Part shown: piece by piece, positions 7,194 to 15,576 of the stretch
Layout of the letters: every line of letters begins with the position of its first letter
How positions within the stretch are numbered: position 1 is the first letter of the stretch
Assembly: GCA_964430205.1 (NCBI GenBank)
Contig: CAYSER010000014.1
Coordinates: forward strand, 1-23,677
DNA length: 23,677 nt
Direction of reading: 5' to 3'
Source: CAJBLF01 sp964430205
GTDB lineage: Bacteria > Patescibacteriota > Gracilibacteria > Absconditabacterales > Absconditicoccaceae
Notes under the pieces: generated by a model
What the model was told of the DNA's origin: nothing
Database searches by the model: none
Seen by the model: only the letters and a program-made list of their open reading frames with translations
Made by a program: the position numbers and the translations under genes

Positions 7194-8435
7194 ATGGCTA
7201 TAGAAGAACTTACGGTTGAAAAGACCCAGAATATCACTGGAGATTTTTCCAAGAAACTTCCCTATGAGGTGGTTACTGCTTTCTGATTCAATCGAGCGAA
7301 AGACAGGAAAGCTTTGGCCGTAGATGCGGGTATCCAAAATTATACCGGACAGGCATCAGAGAATATCAAGATCAAGAATATGCTCATCGCTAAACTTGAT
7401 GAACTCAAGGGACAGGCTACCACCAATGTCATCAAAGCTACAAAATCCGACATAGCCGAACTCAAGATCGAAAGTGAAAAATCGAAACTCTATAATAAGA
7501 TAATCAACAAAATCGCTCTGCAAGGCGACAATATAACCTTGACCGATAAAGCCAATGTTGTGATAACAAGGAATGAGGAAGCTCTACAACGATCTTCCGA
7601 TGTCGTAAATATGCCTTTGGTTGCGAACGGAAAGGGGATTCTCATAAAATACACCGATCCGGATACCAAGGTATCCACCACCCTCGCTATCGATAGCGTC
7701 AAGGATAAGACACTGTCATTCCGTGAAGTGAGTGTAGACCAAAATACGGTAACAGCACTGACGACCACCATCTATTCTGCTCCGATGAATGAAGCCACGA
7801 TAAATCTTGCGCAACTAGACATCATCGAAAAATGAGGTACAACAGCACACATAGAGCCAAAAATGCCAAAGCTCATTGGAGCAGAAAAACCTGAAATCTT
7901 GCTTGGAAAACGTCTTCTAGGCAACACTATGATAGTAGAGAAAAAAGATAAATCCCCTGAAGGCAATGTTTTCGAAAAAGAGAAAAACACTTGACTCGTG
8001 CTTACCGAGAAAATGCTGCAAAATTACGATAACAATGAGGCATATCCTGATGATCCTCAAGGAAGGTCATACAAAGAAGTTTATGAGGACACCTATAATG
8101 CTTTGAAAGATAAGCGGGAAGGTAAGAAGATCGATATACTATTGAGGGAATGAGAAGATCCTATCAAAGGAACCATCACTTTCGTCGGCGGAGTGGTTAC
8201 TGTAGAAAATGAAGATGGCACATGAACGAGGAGTATGAATCCATATGAGATCACAGCAAACCATATCGTCCTCTATAGGGAATGAGGAGTACTCTATACG
8301 CTCGTGAAAGACGGACAAGAAGGTGATAAGCTTCTCGCTCATGCAGAGCCGTACAATCAGAATGTCAAACCTATCGAAAATACCGGAGTCGATTATGCAA
8401 ACAATCAAGGCAAAGCTGATGATTATCTTCGCTAG
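7194..8435 (+). CDS. uncharacterised 413-aa protein
   Basis: I do not recognise this protein. It starts MAIEELTVEKTQNITGDF with no signal peptide and no membrane segment, so it is probably cytoplasmic. The first 100 residues are Lys/Asp-rich and helical (IKIKNMLIAKLDELKG, then SDIAELKIESEKSKLYN). The middle and C-terminal parts look beta-rich, with repeated strand-turn patterns such as GILIKYTDPDTK and TITFVGGVVTVENEDG, suggesting small OB- or SH3-like units. Six in-frame TGA codons (7284, 7833, 7992, 8151, 8223, 8283) read as Gly; it stops at TAG. A consensus promoter precedes it and a strong terminator follows, so it is a single, probably well-expressed transcription unit. It may be lineage-specific. 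Confidence 0.8.
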
Positions 8436-8502
8436 AGAGATGAGGAGGGAGAATACAAATAACCGACTTCCATTAGACATCAGAACCGAAAAGACTACTA
8501 TA

Positions 8503-8530
8503 GAGGAGCTCTTTAGCTCCTCATTTTTTT
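8503..8530 (+). terminator. intrinsic terminator after the 7194 gene
   Basis: Perfect 8-bp stem GAGGAGCT / AGCTCCTC with loop CTTT, then A and seven T. The next gene's ATG (8532) lies directly behind the T run. Confidence 0.92.
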
Positions 8531-8531
8531 G

Positions 8532-9614
8532 ATGGACTATCTTTTCATTCCTCTCATAGCGATCGCTATCGCCTTCGGCGGACTCAAGCTGTTCGCACGA
8601 TTGAAAATATTAGATAAACCGGGTAATGATATCAAGAACACCAGGAAACCGGTGCCGACAATCCAGGGAATCTTCGTCTATCTCGGATTCTTCGTTGCGG
8701 TCGCACTCGTGTATCCCGCCTATCTGCACAATAATCTCTTCCTCGGTCTGCTGATCGGTACGCTCCCTATCATTCTCTTCGAATTGCTCGAAGAGCTCAA
8801 CTATATCGGCAAGATCAAATTCAAGATTCCCGCTTCCCTCAGGCTCGCCATGCATGTGATCTGAGCATTGTTAGCTGTCTGGATAGGAAGTTTCGCTCCT
8901 CAAGAGATCATCATCAACGGCAGCGTATGGATTATCCCCCAATGGCTCCTCGCCATAGGATTCGTGTTCCGATCTATCCTCTGCATCAACGCCATCAACC
9001 GATTCGACGGAATCTATGCTCAAGCGAGCGGAGTCTCCAGCGTAGGATTTTTGACCATCTTCCTCTTGATCCAATTCGTCGTTTTCAGGCATTATACGAA
9101 TTTCACCGATACTAACCTTCAGACGTTGCTCTTCGTGAAAAATATCTCCTTCATCCTCTTCTGTATCTCACTCGTCTCCACCGTGATCGAATTCAAACCA
9201 TTTGGATTGATGAGAGATGTGGGCATCATGTTCTTCTGATTTAGCCTCGCCTATCTCTCTGTCGTCGGAGGCGCCAAGATCGGAACTCTGGTCGTCACGC
9301 TTTCGCTCGTGATCTTCGATGCGATATGGGTCTGATTGCGGAGAATGTTCATGATGAGGAAGAGCCCGCTCAAAGGCGATTATACCCATCTGCACCATAG
9401 ATTGCTCGGTCTCTGACGGACTAGGAAAGAAGCTAGGAGTTTCGTACGGATCCGATCGATCATCATGATGATCCTCATCCTGATCCAAGGGACGGATAGG
9501 ATCAATAAGATCATCATCTTCACGCTCATGGCGCTCGTGTTCTTCGGCGTCAACTATTATCTCTTCGTGATCAAGAAGCTGCCTTGCGGACTCTCGATGA
9601 AAAAGAATAATTAA
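8532..9614 (+). CDS. MraY/WecA-like polyprenyl-phosphate glycosyl-1-phosphate transferase, divergent
   Basis: A 360-residue polytopic membrane enzyme of the MraY/WecA/TagO superfamily, which moves a sugar-1-phosphate from a UDP-sugar to a polyprenyl phosphate at the inner membrane to start wall or surface glycan synthesis. About ten hydrophobic helices are present. Family marks are NAINRFDGIYAQASG (the N-x-x-N-x-x-DG loop), GFSLAYLSVVGGAKIGTL, FDAIWVGLRRM and the cytoplasmic THLHHRLLGLG. The acidic DD-x-x-D site after helix 3 is replaced by LEELNYIGKIKFK, i.e. EE-x-x-Y. In-frame TGA codons include 8862 and one in MFFGFSLAY. It ends in TAA. The ATG lies immediately after the preceding terminator's T run, and no separate promoter is evident. 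Fold confidence is high; the exact sugar is unknown. Confidence 0.85.
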
Positions 9615-9675
9615 AAAAAACACCTCAGATGACAACGCTGAGGCTACGAAAAATGGATATTGGATCAAGTATGGA

Positions 9676-9703
9676 CCGCTCGCACTAAACGAGCGGCTTT
9701 TTT
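9676..9703 (+). terminator. intrinsic terminator after the MraY/WecA-like gene
   Basis: 7-bp stem CCGCTCG / CGAGCGG (9676-9682 with 9690-9696), then C and six T. A perfect 14-base palindrome GATTGCATGCAATC (9705-9718) follows. Confidence 0.88.
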
Positions 9704-9732
9704 CGATTGCATGCAATCCATAAAAAAAAATC

Positions 9733-9761
9733 GGACTCCGGAAATACCCGGAGCCCTTTTT
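9733..9761. terminator. second intrinsic terminator, usable on both strands
   Basis: Stem CTCCGG / CCGGAG (9736-9741 with 9748-9753), extended by GG/CC beyond one mismatch, with five T on the plus side and nine A before it, so it could stop transcription from either direction. From here to 9900 I see no gene; short ORFs are interrupted by TAG and TAA. Confidence 0.75.
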
Positions 9762-9900
9762 GGAAGGAATAAGTAATAACGTAGTCGACATCATTCATCG
9801 GTCAATATGGCAAAAGTTGAACAAAGCAGAATTAGACGTCCCGATGATGAATATCTTACTTAGAGATATAGACAATTCTTGTCAGAAATCAAGGGCTTTT

Positions 9901-9932
9901 AAAAAAACCCAGACCATGAGTACATGGCTGGG
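9901..9932 (-). terminator. terminator of the candidate ncRNA
   Basis: On the minus strand CCCAG-C-CATG and its complement form a 10-bp stem with one bulge (9908-9918 with 9923-9932), followed by seven U. Confidence 0.75.
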
Positions 9933-10128
9933 TACCGACTGAAAACCCTCTTCTTGAAAAACCGTTATCCCGTGTGCATAAGGTATGCAGCTACCGATAA
10001 GCACTGCGGAATGAGGTACAAAATCCGAAGAAGGAAAAATCCATCGGTATATATCTCTAATGGGGTCAGGTATAGACGCGTGTGCCTCTGATTTTCTTAG
10101 GAGAGTACTCCCGTGTCTTTTTTTGTGT
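9901..10128 (-). ncRNA. candidate structured non-coding RNA, about 230 nt
   Basis: No credible protein gene fits 9762-10187, but the minus strand has a complete RNA transcription unit: a promoter-like sequence at 10135-10162, a start near 10128, and a strong terminator at 9901-9932 (CCCAG and CCATG arms separated by one bulged base, AGTA loop, seven U). Inside are further helices: UACCGAU with AUCGGUA (7 bp), UGCAUA-CCU-UAUGCA, and GACACG with CGCGUC near the 5' end. I searched by eye for RNase P, tmRNA and SRP signatures and found none. The role is unknown; it could be a lineage-specific RNA. A 58-codon plus-strand ORF overlaps it (9924-10100) and is probably a shadow. Confidence 0.5.
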
Positions 10129-10134
10129 TTCCAT

Positions 10135-10162
10135 ACTATATATATTTTCTCATGTAAATCAA
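10135..10162 (-). promoter_or_regulatory. promoter-like sequence for the candidate ncRNA
   Basis: Minus strand TTGATT (10157-10162), a 16-base spacer and TATAGT (10135-10140). The context is AT-rich, which lowers specificity. Confidence 0.5.
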
Positions 10163-10187
10163 TACCATTTTATACTATTATTTATTA

Positions 10188-10216
10188 TTGACAAACAATG
10201 GGATTTTGGATATAAT
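10188..10216 (+). promoter_or_regulatory. consensus sigma70 promoter for the CAP-domain gene
   Basis: TTGACA (10188-10193), a 17-base spacer and TATAAT (10211-10216): perfect hexamers with optimal spacing. The start site would be near 10223. Confidence 0.92.
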
Positions 10217-10249
10217 CTACTTGCTATTTTAGCTTCTTCCCGAGAGGCC

Positions 10250-10870
10250 GTGAGCAAAATAAAAAACGTGATGATCGGATTGGGTATCACGGGATCCATC
10301 TTAGCATGATCGCCTTCATTTTCGCAAAACGAAAAGGCCATCAAAGATACGGCAAGCCATGAATTGGTTGTCAATATGCAAGCGCCTTCCCTGATCCATG
10401 ACAGCATCATCAAGATGGACTTCCAGAAAATCATAGATATCTATGGTAAAAAACAATGATTGGAGCTCATCAGAAAACATTTCCTGGAAGAGATCAATCA
10501 GAAAAGGATGAAGATTAACAATACGCCATTGCGCCTCAATCCCATATTGAACGATATCGCCCAATCTAAAGCAAAAAATATGGCAGATCACGATTATTTC
10601 GATCATACGGATGATGCCGGCCTCACCGATGTCGACAGAATGATAAAGGATGGTAGATATCATTTCCAGAGATTCTGAAGCAACATCTCCTATAATATAA
10701 AAAATATTGATGGAGTCATCCAATCATATATCGCCAATCTGAAATGGAAGACTAATCATTATGATGTAATCGGTATCAAGGAAAATAAGGACCTTTGAGT
10801 GGGCCTCATACAAGGCAAAAACGGTATTCGATATATCGTAGTAAACTTCTGAAATCAGCTGAAACAATAA
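10250..10870 (+). CDS. secreted CAP/SCP-domain protein
   Basis: A 206-residue exported protein. The signal peptide MSKIKNVMIGLGITGSILAG is followed by SPSFSQ, a likely cleavage region. A CAP (cysteine-rich secretory / SCP / YkwD-like) domain follows: LNPILNDIAQSKAKNMADHD, then YFDHTDDAGLTDVDRMIKDG, matching the family's L-x-x-A-x-x-x-A-x-x-M and HT-x-x-x-G pattern. The usual GENI is GSNI here, so one of the conserved metal-site glutamates is missing. Five in-frame TGA codons (the first at 10307) read as Gly. The GTG at 10250 is preferred because GAGAGG lies just upstream and it gives a full basic n-region; ATG at 10271 is an alternative. The gene converges on the minus-strand operon with only three bases between stop codons and no visible terminator. 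Confidence 0.83.
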
Positions 10871-10873
10871 TAT

Positions 10874-12373
10874 CTATATCGTCAATCTCTTTACTTCCTT
10901 GGCCTGAGTGAGCTGTTGATCCACCTGCTTGTATGTCTGTAGGATCGTTATCATATTGTCTACATATTTCGCTTGGTTAGCATCTCATATAGCCTTTGCT
11001 TTATATTCAGCAAGCGCACCTATGAATGCATCTATATCCTTTTTCCCTTTTGCGATATCCATTCATGTACCGGTTACGCGAGGATCTATTTCATTGAAAT
11101 TTTTCACCTTCTGATCCGTCTTGTTAGGGTCATTGATCAGGATCCATAATGTATTCACATGTTGATTATCGGAAAAGAACGCTTTCTTATCTTTATTGTC
11201 GCTAGTAAACGTGTATGCTCATATATTGTTCCTAAAATTAGCATCATTAGCGAATGCATGGTTATTGATGCTTAGATCACCATTTTTATCGCTTAGGTTT
11301 ATAGCTCCCACTGGATAATATCTATTATCTTCGGCATACGCATAATTCACTTGCCTAATATCTATCATCTTCAAGAGACGCTGCTCTATTTCAGGCAGTT
11401 CTCTGAACACGTTATCACTTCCTGTGTATTCCATATCCACCATACCTCATGTATATTGATCTCACTTCTCAGTGCCTCCTATAGGTTTCGCATCTATATA
11501 CATCCCCAACTTATTCGTTTTTTCATTGATATATTTTATCTGTTCGGCAGGAAGGAAAGCTATCTGCATCATTGCTCTGCTATAGGCCCATCATTCATTC
11601 AGTATCTTCTGCTTTTGTTCTTCTCCCATGGTCTCTATACCCTTGAAATAGTCGGCTGAAGGTAATTTATTTTCGGATATTCATTTATCAAGCAGTATTT
11701 TTCTCAAACCAGCGAACTTTTCTTGTACTCTTTGTGCACCTAATTCCGTGACTCTGGTCGCATCTGCGTAGCCATACACATTCATGGTATTTATCTTTTG
11801 GTCAGCAGCCATGACATTAGAAAACGCCTCAATCACCTGTTGCTGCTTGAATGGTGGGATATCGATAAATTCCCCTACGGACTGATTGCTCATTTGTGGC
11901 TCTATTGCCGCTCATTTCTTATCATCTCTATGCAGCTCCATTTCCGTTTTCGGTTTCTCTTGCTCAAATTTTTGCATGAAACTGACTATGTCTATAGGCG
12001 TCTTATCGGTCTTATTAATCATATTGCCTTTTATAATCTGTGCATTGTAATAAGCGACATATGCTTTCACCTGAAGAGAATTCTCTGTAAGGAAGATCTT
12101 GTTCTTGTATGCGAAATTATCTGGGCTGATTGCATTATATTCCTGATTCAGTTTTCGGTTTATGATATTCTCGATCAGTTCTTTCTTGTTAGCCTGATAA
12201 TCCTGTTCCTTCAAGGATTCCATTATCTTATCTGGATCAGGGAATTTTTTATCTACTGCCTTTTTGATGTCTTCAGGTTTGGCTGTATTTATCGTATCTA
12301 CTGCCTTCTGTCCTACATCTTTTGGAGCTTCCTGCTGTCTTTCTTGGGTTTCTGCTCCTGTCATGATAGTCAT
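10874..12373 (-). CDS. uncharacterised 499-aa protein with a possible OmpA-like segment
   Basis: No confident family. It begins MTIMTGAETQERQQEAPKDV with no signal peptide. Residues 1-150 are Lys/Asp/Glu-rich and helical. Around residues 155-230 the stretch MNVYGYADATRV followed by LRKILLDKGIS is reminiscent of the OmpA-like peptidoglycan-binding pattern (beta-strand, G-x-A-D, helix, LxxxGI), but the RA-x-x-V helix is poorly matched and there is no export signal, so this is weak. The C-terminal 250 residues contain YAYAEDNRYYPVGAINLSDK and a helical tail rich in Gln and Lys. TGA Gly codons occur throughout (11909, 11678, 11216 among them). It starts 17 bases after the upstream gene ends, forming a two-gene operon, and ends in TAG. 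Confidence 0.75.
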
Positions 12374-12390
12374 AATGATGGTAAAAAAAA

Positions 12391-12726
12391 TTATATTTTC
12401 TTCAATATATCTTCAGGATTTCCTTCACGAACCCTATCCATCTCTTCCTGTTTCCTGATTTCCATAAGGATCTCTGTCATCCTGATTATCTTGTCTTGAG
12501 CTTCATCTTTCCTTCCTGCAGCCAATTCTTCAGCTATCTCCAGGATTGATTGATATAGGTATATCAATACATTTTCCTGTACATTATGTAACGAGATAAT
12601 CGTCTTATAAAACATAGCGAATGTTTCATGTGTCGGTGATAATTGTTTCAGCATATCTATAACCTTATTCCTTTTGGTATCATAAGATGATCAGGTGAAT
12701 TCTTCTACCAGTTTATGGATATCCAT
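12391..12726 (-). CDS. uncharacterised helical protein, 111 aa
   Basis: A small soluble, almost entirely helical protein starting MDIHKLVEEFTGSSYD and ending EGNPEDILKKI. The core has heptad-like helices (VLIYLYQSILEIAEELAAG and KIIRMTEILMEIRKQEEMD) suggesting a helical bundle or coiled-coil partner protein. One TGA (12691) reads as Gly. The ATG at 12724-12726 is preferred over the internal one at 12654 because an AGAGGAAAGG ribosome-binding tract directly precedes it. It is the first gene of an operon with the 499-residue protein and has a near-consensus promoter. Function unknown. Confidence 0.75.
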
Positions 12727-12764
12727 CCTTTCCTCTTTCTTTATAGAGTAAATTACTCTGTCCA

Positions 12765-12792
12765 ATTATACTCAATAGAGGCCTTTTGTCAA
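12765..12792 (-). promoter_or_regulatory. consensus sigma70 promoter for the 12726 operon
   Basis: Minus strand TTGACA (12787-12792), a 16-base spacer and TATAAT (12765-12770). Both hexamers are perfect; the start site would be near 12758, about 30 bases before the ATG. Confidence 0.88.
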
Positions 12793-12825
12793 AATTCAGA
12801 GGACGTTCTTATGGCATCAGAACAA

Positions 12826-12854
12826 TTTGCATTTTCTCCAAAATTCTCTATAAT
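12826..12854 (+). promoter_or_regulatory. probable promoter for dnaJ
   Basis: TTTGCA (12826-12831), a 17-base spacer and TATAAT (12849-12854). It is divergent from the 12726 operon promoter and leaves a leader of about 60 bases before the dnaJ ATG. No CIRCE-type inverted repeat was found. Confidence 0.55.
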
Positions 12855-12921
12855 ATCACTTACACTACAAAAGTGCTATCGTTTCTATCATGATATTTTA
12901 TCAGATTATATACCCATACAC

Positions 12922-13989
12922 ATGGATTTTGACGTAAAAAAGAATTATTACGATATTCTAGGCGTCAAAGAGGACGCGTCTACGGATGAGATCAAGAAAG
13001 CATTCAAGAAAGCAGCCATCAAGCATCATCCTGACAAATGAGGAGATAAGAAAAAATTCCAGGAGATCAATGAAGCCTATCAGGTCATCGGCGACGAGAA
13101 GAAGAGAGGCCAATACGATGCCTATAGGAAAGGAGGATTCTGATGATTCGAAGGTCAGGGTTGATTCTGATGATTCGGAGGATTCTGATGACAATGAGGC
13201 GTCGACTTCTGAGATTTCGATATCGGAGATATCATGGGCGGTATCTTCGGAGGAGGATTCTGATGAGGAGGCGGAAGGAAGAAGAGCGCTCAAGGCGGCG
13301 AAGACATCCAAGTAGCGATCGATATCAGCTTCGATGAGGGATTTTTGGGTACGACCAAGAAAGTCGCTTATAGCAGGATGAAGAAAGTCGCTGGAGCGAC
13401 CGAAAAGAGCTGCGAAACCTGTCACGGCCAATGATCCGTCGTCCAGCAGATCCAGACACCATTCGGCACCATGCAAAGCCAGGCCGCTTGTCCGACCTGC
13501 GGAGGCATCGGCAAGATATTCATCAAAGACGGCAAGACCCTTGGTCATGGAGGGCTCGAAAAAATCAAAGAGACCCTCGAAGTCAAGATCCCTGCCGGCA
13601 TCAAATCCGGCGCATATATCAAATTCGCTCACCAAGGGAATGAATCCACAGGGAACCATGTCGGCGATTTCTACATCCAGATCAACATCAACAGCTCCAA
13701 ACTCTATGAAAGGCAAGGTGACAATCTCTATACCAAAGCGAATGTCAGCCTCTTCGATATGGTCCTGGGAGGCGAAGTCACCGTCGACCATCCGGAAGGC
13801 AAGCTCAAGATCAAAGTGCCCAAAGGTACGCAAGTCGGTGATATGATCAGGATCTCCGGCAAAGGATTCGGCACGGGAGGCATGTTCTCCAAGAAAGGAG
13901 ATCTCTATGTCATCCCCCAGATAGACATCCCGAAGAAATTAAGCAAAGAGCAAGAGAAGCTTCGGAGTGAGCTCAGAACGAAAAAATAA
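12922..13989 (+). CDS. dnaJ: chaperone DnaJ with a reduced zinc-finger domain
   Basis: Hsp40 co-chaperone that delivers clients to DnaK and stimulates its ATPase, 355 residues. The J domain (residues 8-70) has HPD at 36-38. The Gly/Phe-rich linker (about 72-125) contains eleven TGA codons, and the gene thirteen in all. Read as Gly they create a perfect G/F region, the clearest proof in the window that UGA is glycine. The zinc-finger region carries only two C-x-x-C-x-G-x-G motifs (CETCHGQG and CPTCGGIG) instead of four, so one zinc centre remains. The two C-terminal substrate-binding beta-domains follow (IPAGIKSGAYIKFAHQG, then VPKGTQVGDMIRISGKGFG). Stop TAA with a terminator behind. No dnaK or grpE is nearby. 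Confidence 0.95.
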
Positions 13990-14028
13990 ATCTTAGGCGT
14001 TTATGTTTATAGCTTATTCATTTTCCTC

Positions 14029-14054
14029 CCCGATCTCCGGATCGGGTTTTTTTT
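14029..14054 (+). terminator. intrinsic terminator after dnaJ
   Basis: 7-bp stem CCCGATC / GATCGGG (14029-14035 with 14040-14046) with loop TCCG, then eight T. Confidence 0.9.
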
Positions 14055-14512
14055 GTTGGTTTTTTTTAGGCATGCCGCCATGTTTTCTCTTTTCAGGGAT
14101 TTGTCCGTTTTTTTCCTTTTCTCGCTCGCTACACTCTCGCGTGGCAATGAGCAAGCATCGTACGCCGATGAAGTAGTGATCTCCTTATCAGTCGATCTTG
14201 GCCTCATTCCGTATAGTTGCATGGCAATATGTTTTCGCACCCATCGCTCCCTGGATATCCAGGGTCCGGTGCGGAACATTCAGTACGGTGGTAATCTCCC
14301 CACATATCGTAAACAAAAAAAATGTAGGTGATCACTTCCATCTCCCCACATATCGTAAACAAAAAAATGCATGTGATCACTTCTGCATACTTCCTGCCCT
14401 AGGAACGGGAAGCAGAAGGTTCGGTCCTGTACGTCAAGGGATCGTTCCGGATATGTAGCGCATTGACGAATCTATCCAATAATCAATACCCATCAAAAAA
14501 ACATCAATCATC
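14055..14512. other. 458-base intergenic region with no defensible gene
   Basis: A second T-rich tract follows the dnaJ terminator. A plus-strand frame is open from ATG 14080 to TAA 14356 (92 codons, with a hydrophobic start), but it runs through a tandem repeat and shows no family signature, so I do not call it. The region contains the 46/45-base tandem duplication listed separately. The last 50 bases before the lipoprotein ATG are A-rich, as is common ahead of Bacteroidetes genes. Its base composition looks richer in G and C than the spacers between native genes. Confidence 0.6.
14294..14384. repeat. tandem duplication, 46- and 45-base units
   Basis: Two adjacent copies beginning ATCTCCCCACATATCGTAAA, differing by one A in the poly-A stretch and about three substitutions, each containing the palindrome GTGATCAC near its end. 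Only two copies are present and there are no spacers, so this is not a CRISPR array. Confidence 0.92.
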
Positions 14513-15493
14513 ATGAAAAAGCTCATGTTCATGGCACTGCTTCTCTTAGGATTGGGAAGCTGCCAAAAAGACCCTATCGCTCCTTCGGGAGTGGATTCGG
14601 AATCACCATCCATCACTATGATCCCCGCTCAGGATTCCGTCGCATCGACGCCTCAGCTCAAGGCTGCCGGCAGGGTGGAATATGCGGTGAGCCCTCGTTT
14701 CGGGAAACCGAATACGACTACGTACGTCTTCAAGGTGTATGATCCTTCCGGGACATTAGCACTCTCCGTGAAACTCTACGACAAGGCTACGGGGAGCATC
14801 ACTTATCTCTCTATGCCTCGTATAGGCTCTTACTGGAAACTGTCGACTACCCTCTCAAACAATGGCTGGTTCGAGTATCGATATGTGTATAGCGCAAACA
14901 AATCGAACATCAGCAACACCACGTATCAACCGCTCTGCAACAGCAGAAACACCTTCTCATCAAGCGGCATCAGTTCGATCTCTTGGCCCTTCGGCGCAGA
15001 TGGATCGAGCTGGAACAATCGTACCGTCACCGTCAATGGCATGTCTCAAACTTGGCGTGGTGGTGAAGAAACAAAAGGAACCGCCTATCATTATGGTTAC
15101 GGATGGAATGAAGGAACCCATACAGGTTACGATGAATGTTATTCTGACGATTGGAATCGTGGGACAGGAAGCCAGGATATTGGTGCTATCATTCGTTCAC
15201 CTTTGGATGGATATATCCAAAACTTTGGAACATATACTACATCCCTTGGTCAGAGTAAATATGTTGCAATCATCCAAGAATCAAGCAATGGAAAACTCTA
15301 CAGATTCTATGTAGGTCATCTCCAAAGCTATCCATCGACACTCTATATCGGTAAATATATGCGGGCAGGAATTGATCTAATAGGAAATCTCGGTATGTCA
15401 GGAGCATCTTCTCCTCACGCTCACTGCAACATGCGTAATTTCACGAATGGAGGGAATAATTCTGTTGCATTCTATTTCAATGCACAATGATAA
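14513..15493 (+). CDS. M23-family metallopeptidase lipoprotein, probably acquired from Bacteroidetes
   Basis: Secreted lipoprotein with signal peptide and lipobox LGLGSC (Cys17), then QKD typical of Bacteroidetes surface lipoproteins. A beta-rich domain covers about residues 60-150. The C-terminal half is a LytM/M23 zinc endopeptidase domain with ligands H203 and D207 (THTGYD) and H302-x-H304 (SPHAHC), plus SPLDGYIQNFG and VGHLQ; such enzymes cut peptidoglycan cross-bridges. The metal-site residues are all present, so it may be active. No internal TGA occurs in 325 codons. The only one, at 15488-15490, sits directly before TAA: in a standard-code donor it would be the stop; here it adds one Gly. 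A strong terminator follows. Confidence 0.88.
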
Positions 15494-15526
15494 TACTATA
15501 TATTTGATTTTTATCGAGCATTATCT

Positions 15527-15556
15527 ATAGGGAAGGCATACCTTCCCTATGTTTTT
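15527..15556 (+). terminator. intrinsic terminator after the M23 lipoprotein
   Basis: Perfect 10-bp stem ATAGGGAAGG / CCTTCCCTAT with loop CATA, then G and five T. Confidence 0.93.
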
Positions 15557-15576
15557 ACTCTTGCACCCAATTGCTT

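Noticed and set aside
10020..10090. Similarity of AATGGGGTCAGG and GACGCGTGTGCC stretches to RAYT/REP ends or SRP RNA
   Set aside because: The similarity is short and recalled by eye; no transposase gene and no SRP GGAAGGAAGCAG core is present.
9807..10100. Plus-strand frame with short peptides (one beginning MAKVEQSRIRRP, another a 58-codon ORF from 9924 rich in Arg and Tyr)
   Set aside because: The frame is broken by TAG (9861) and TAA (9900), has no ribosome-binding site, and overlaps a better-supported RNA transcription unit on the other strand.
14080..14358. 92-codon plus-strand ORF with a hydrophobic start resembling a signal peptide
   Set aside because: It runs through the tandem repeat, has no family signature, and lies between a terminator and the next gene's leader without a promoter or ribosome-binding site.
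14294..14384. CRISPR array
   Set aside because: Two adjacent copies with no spacers and no cas genes nearby.
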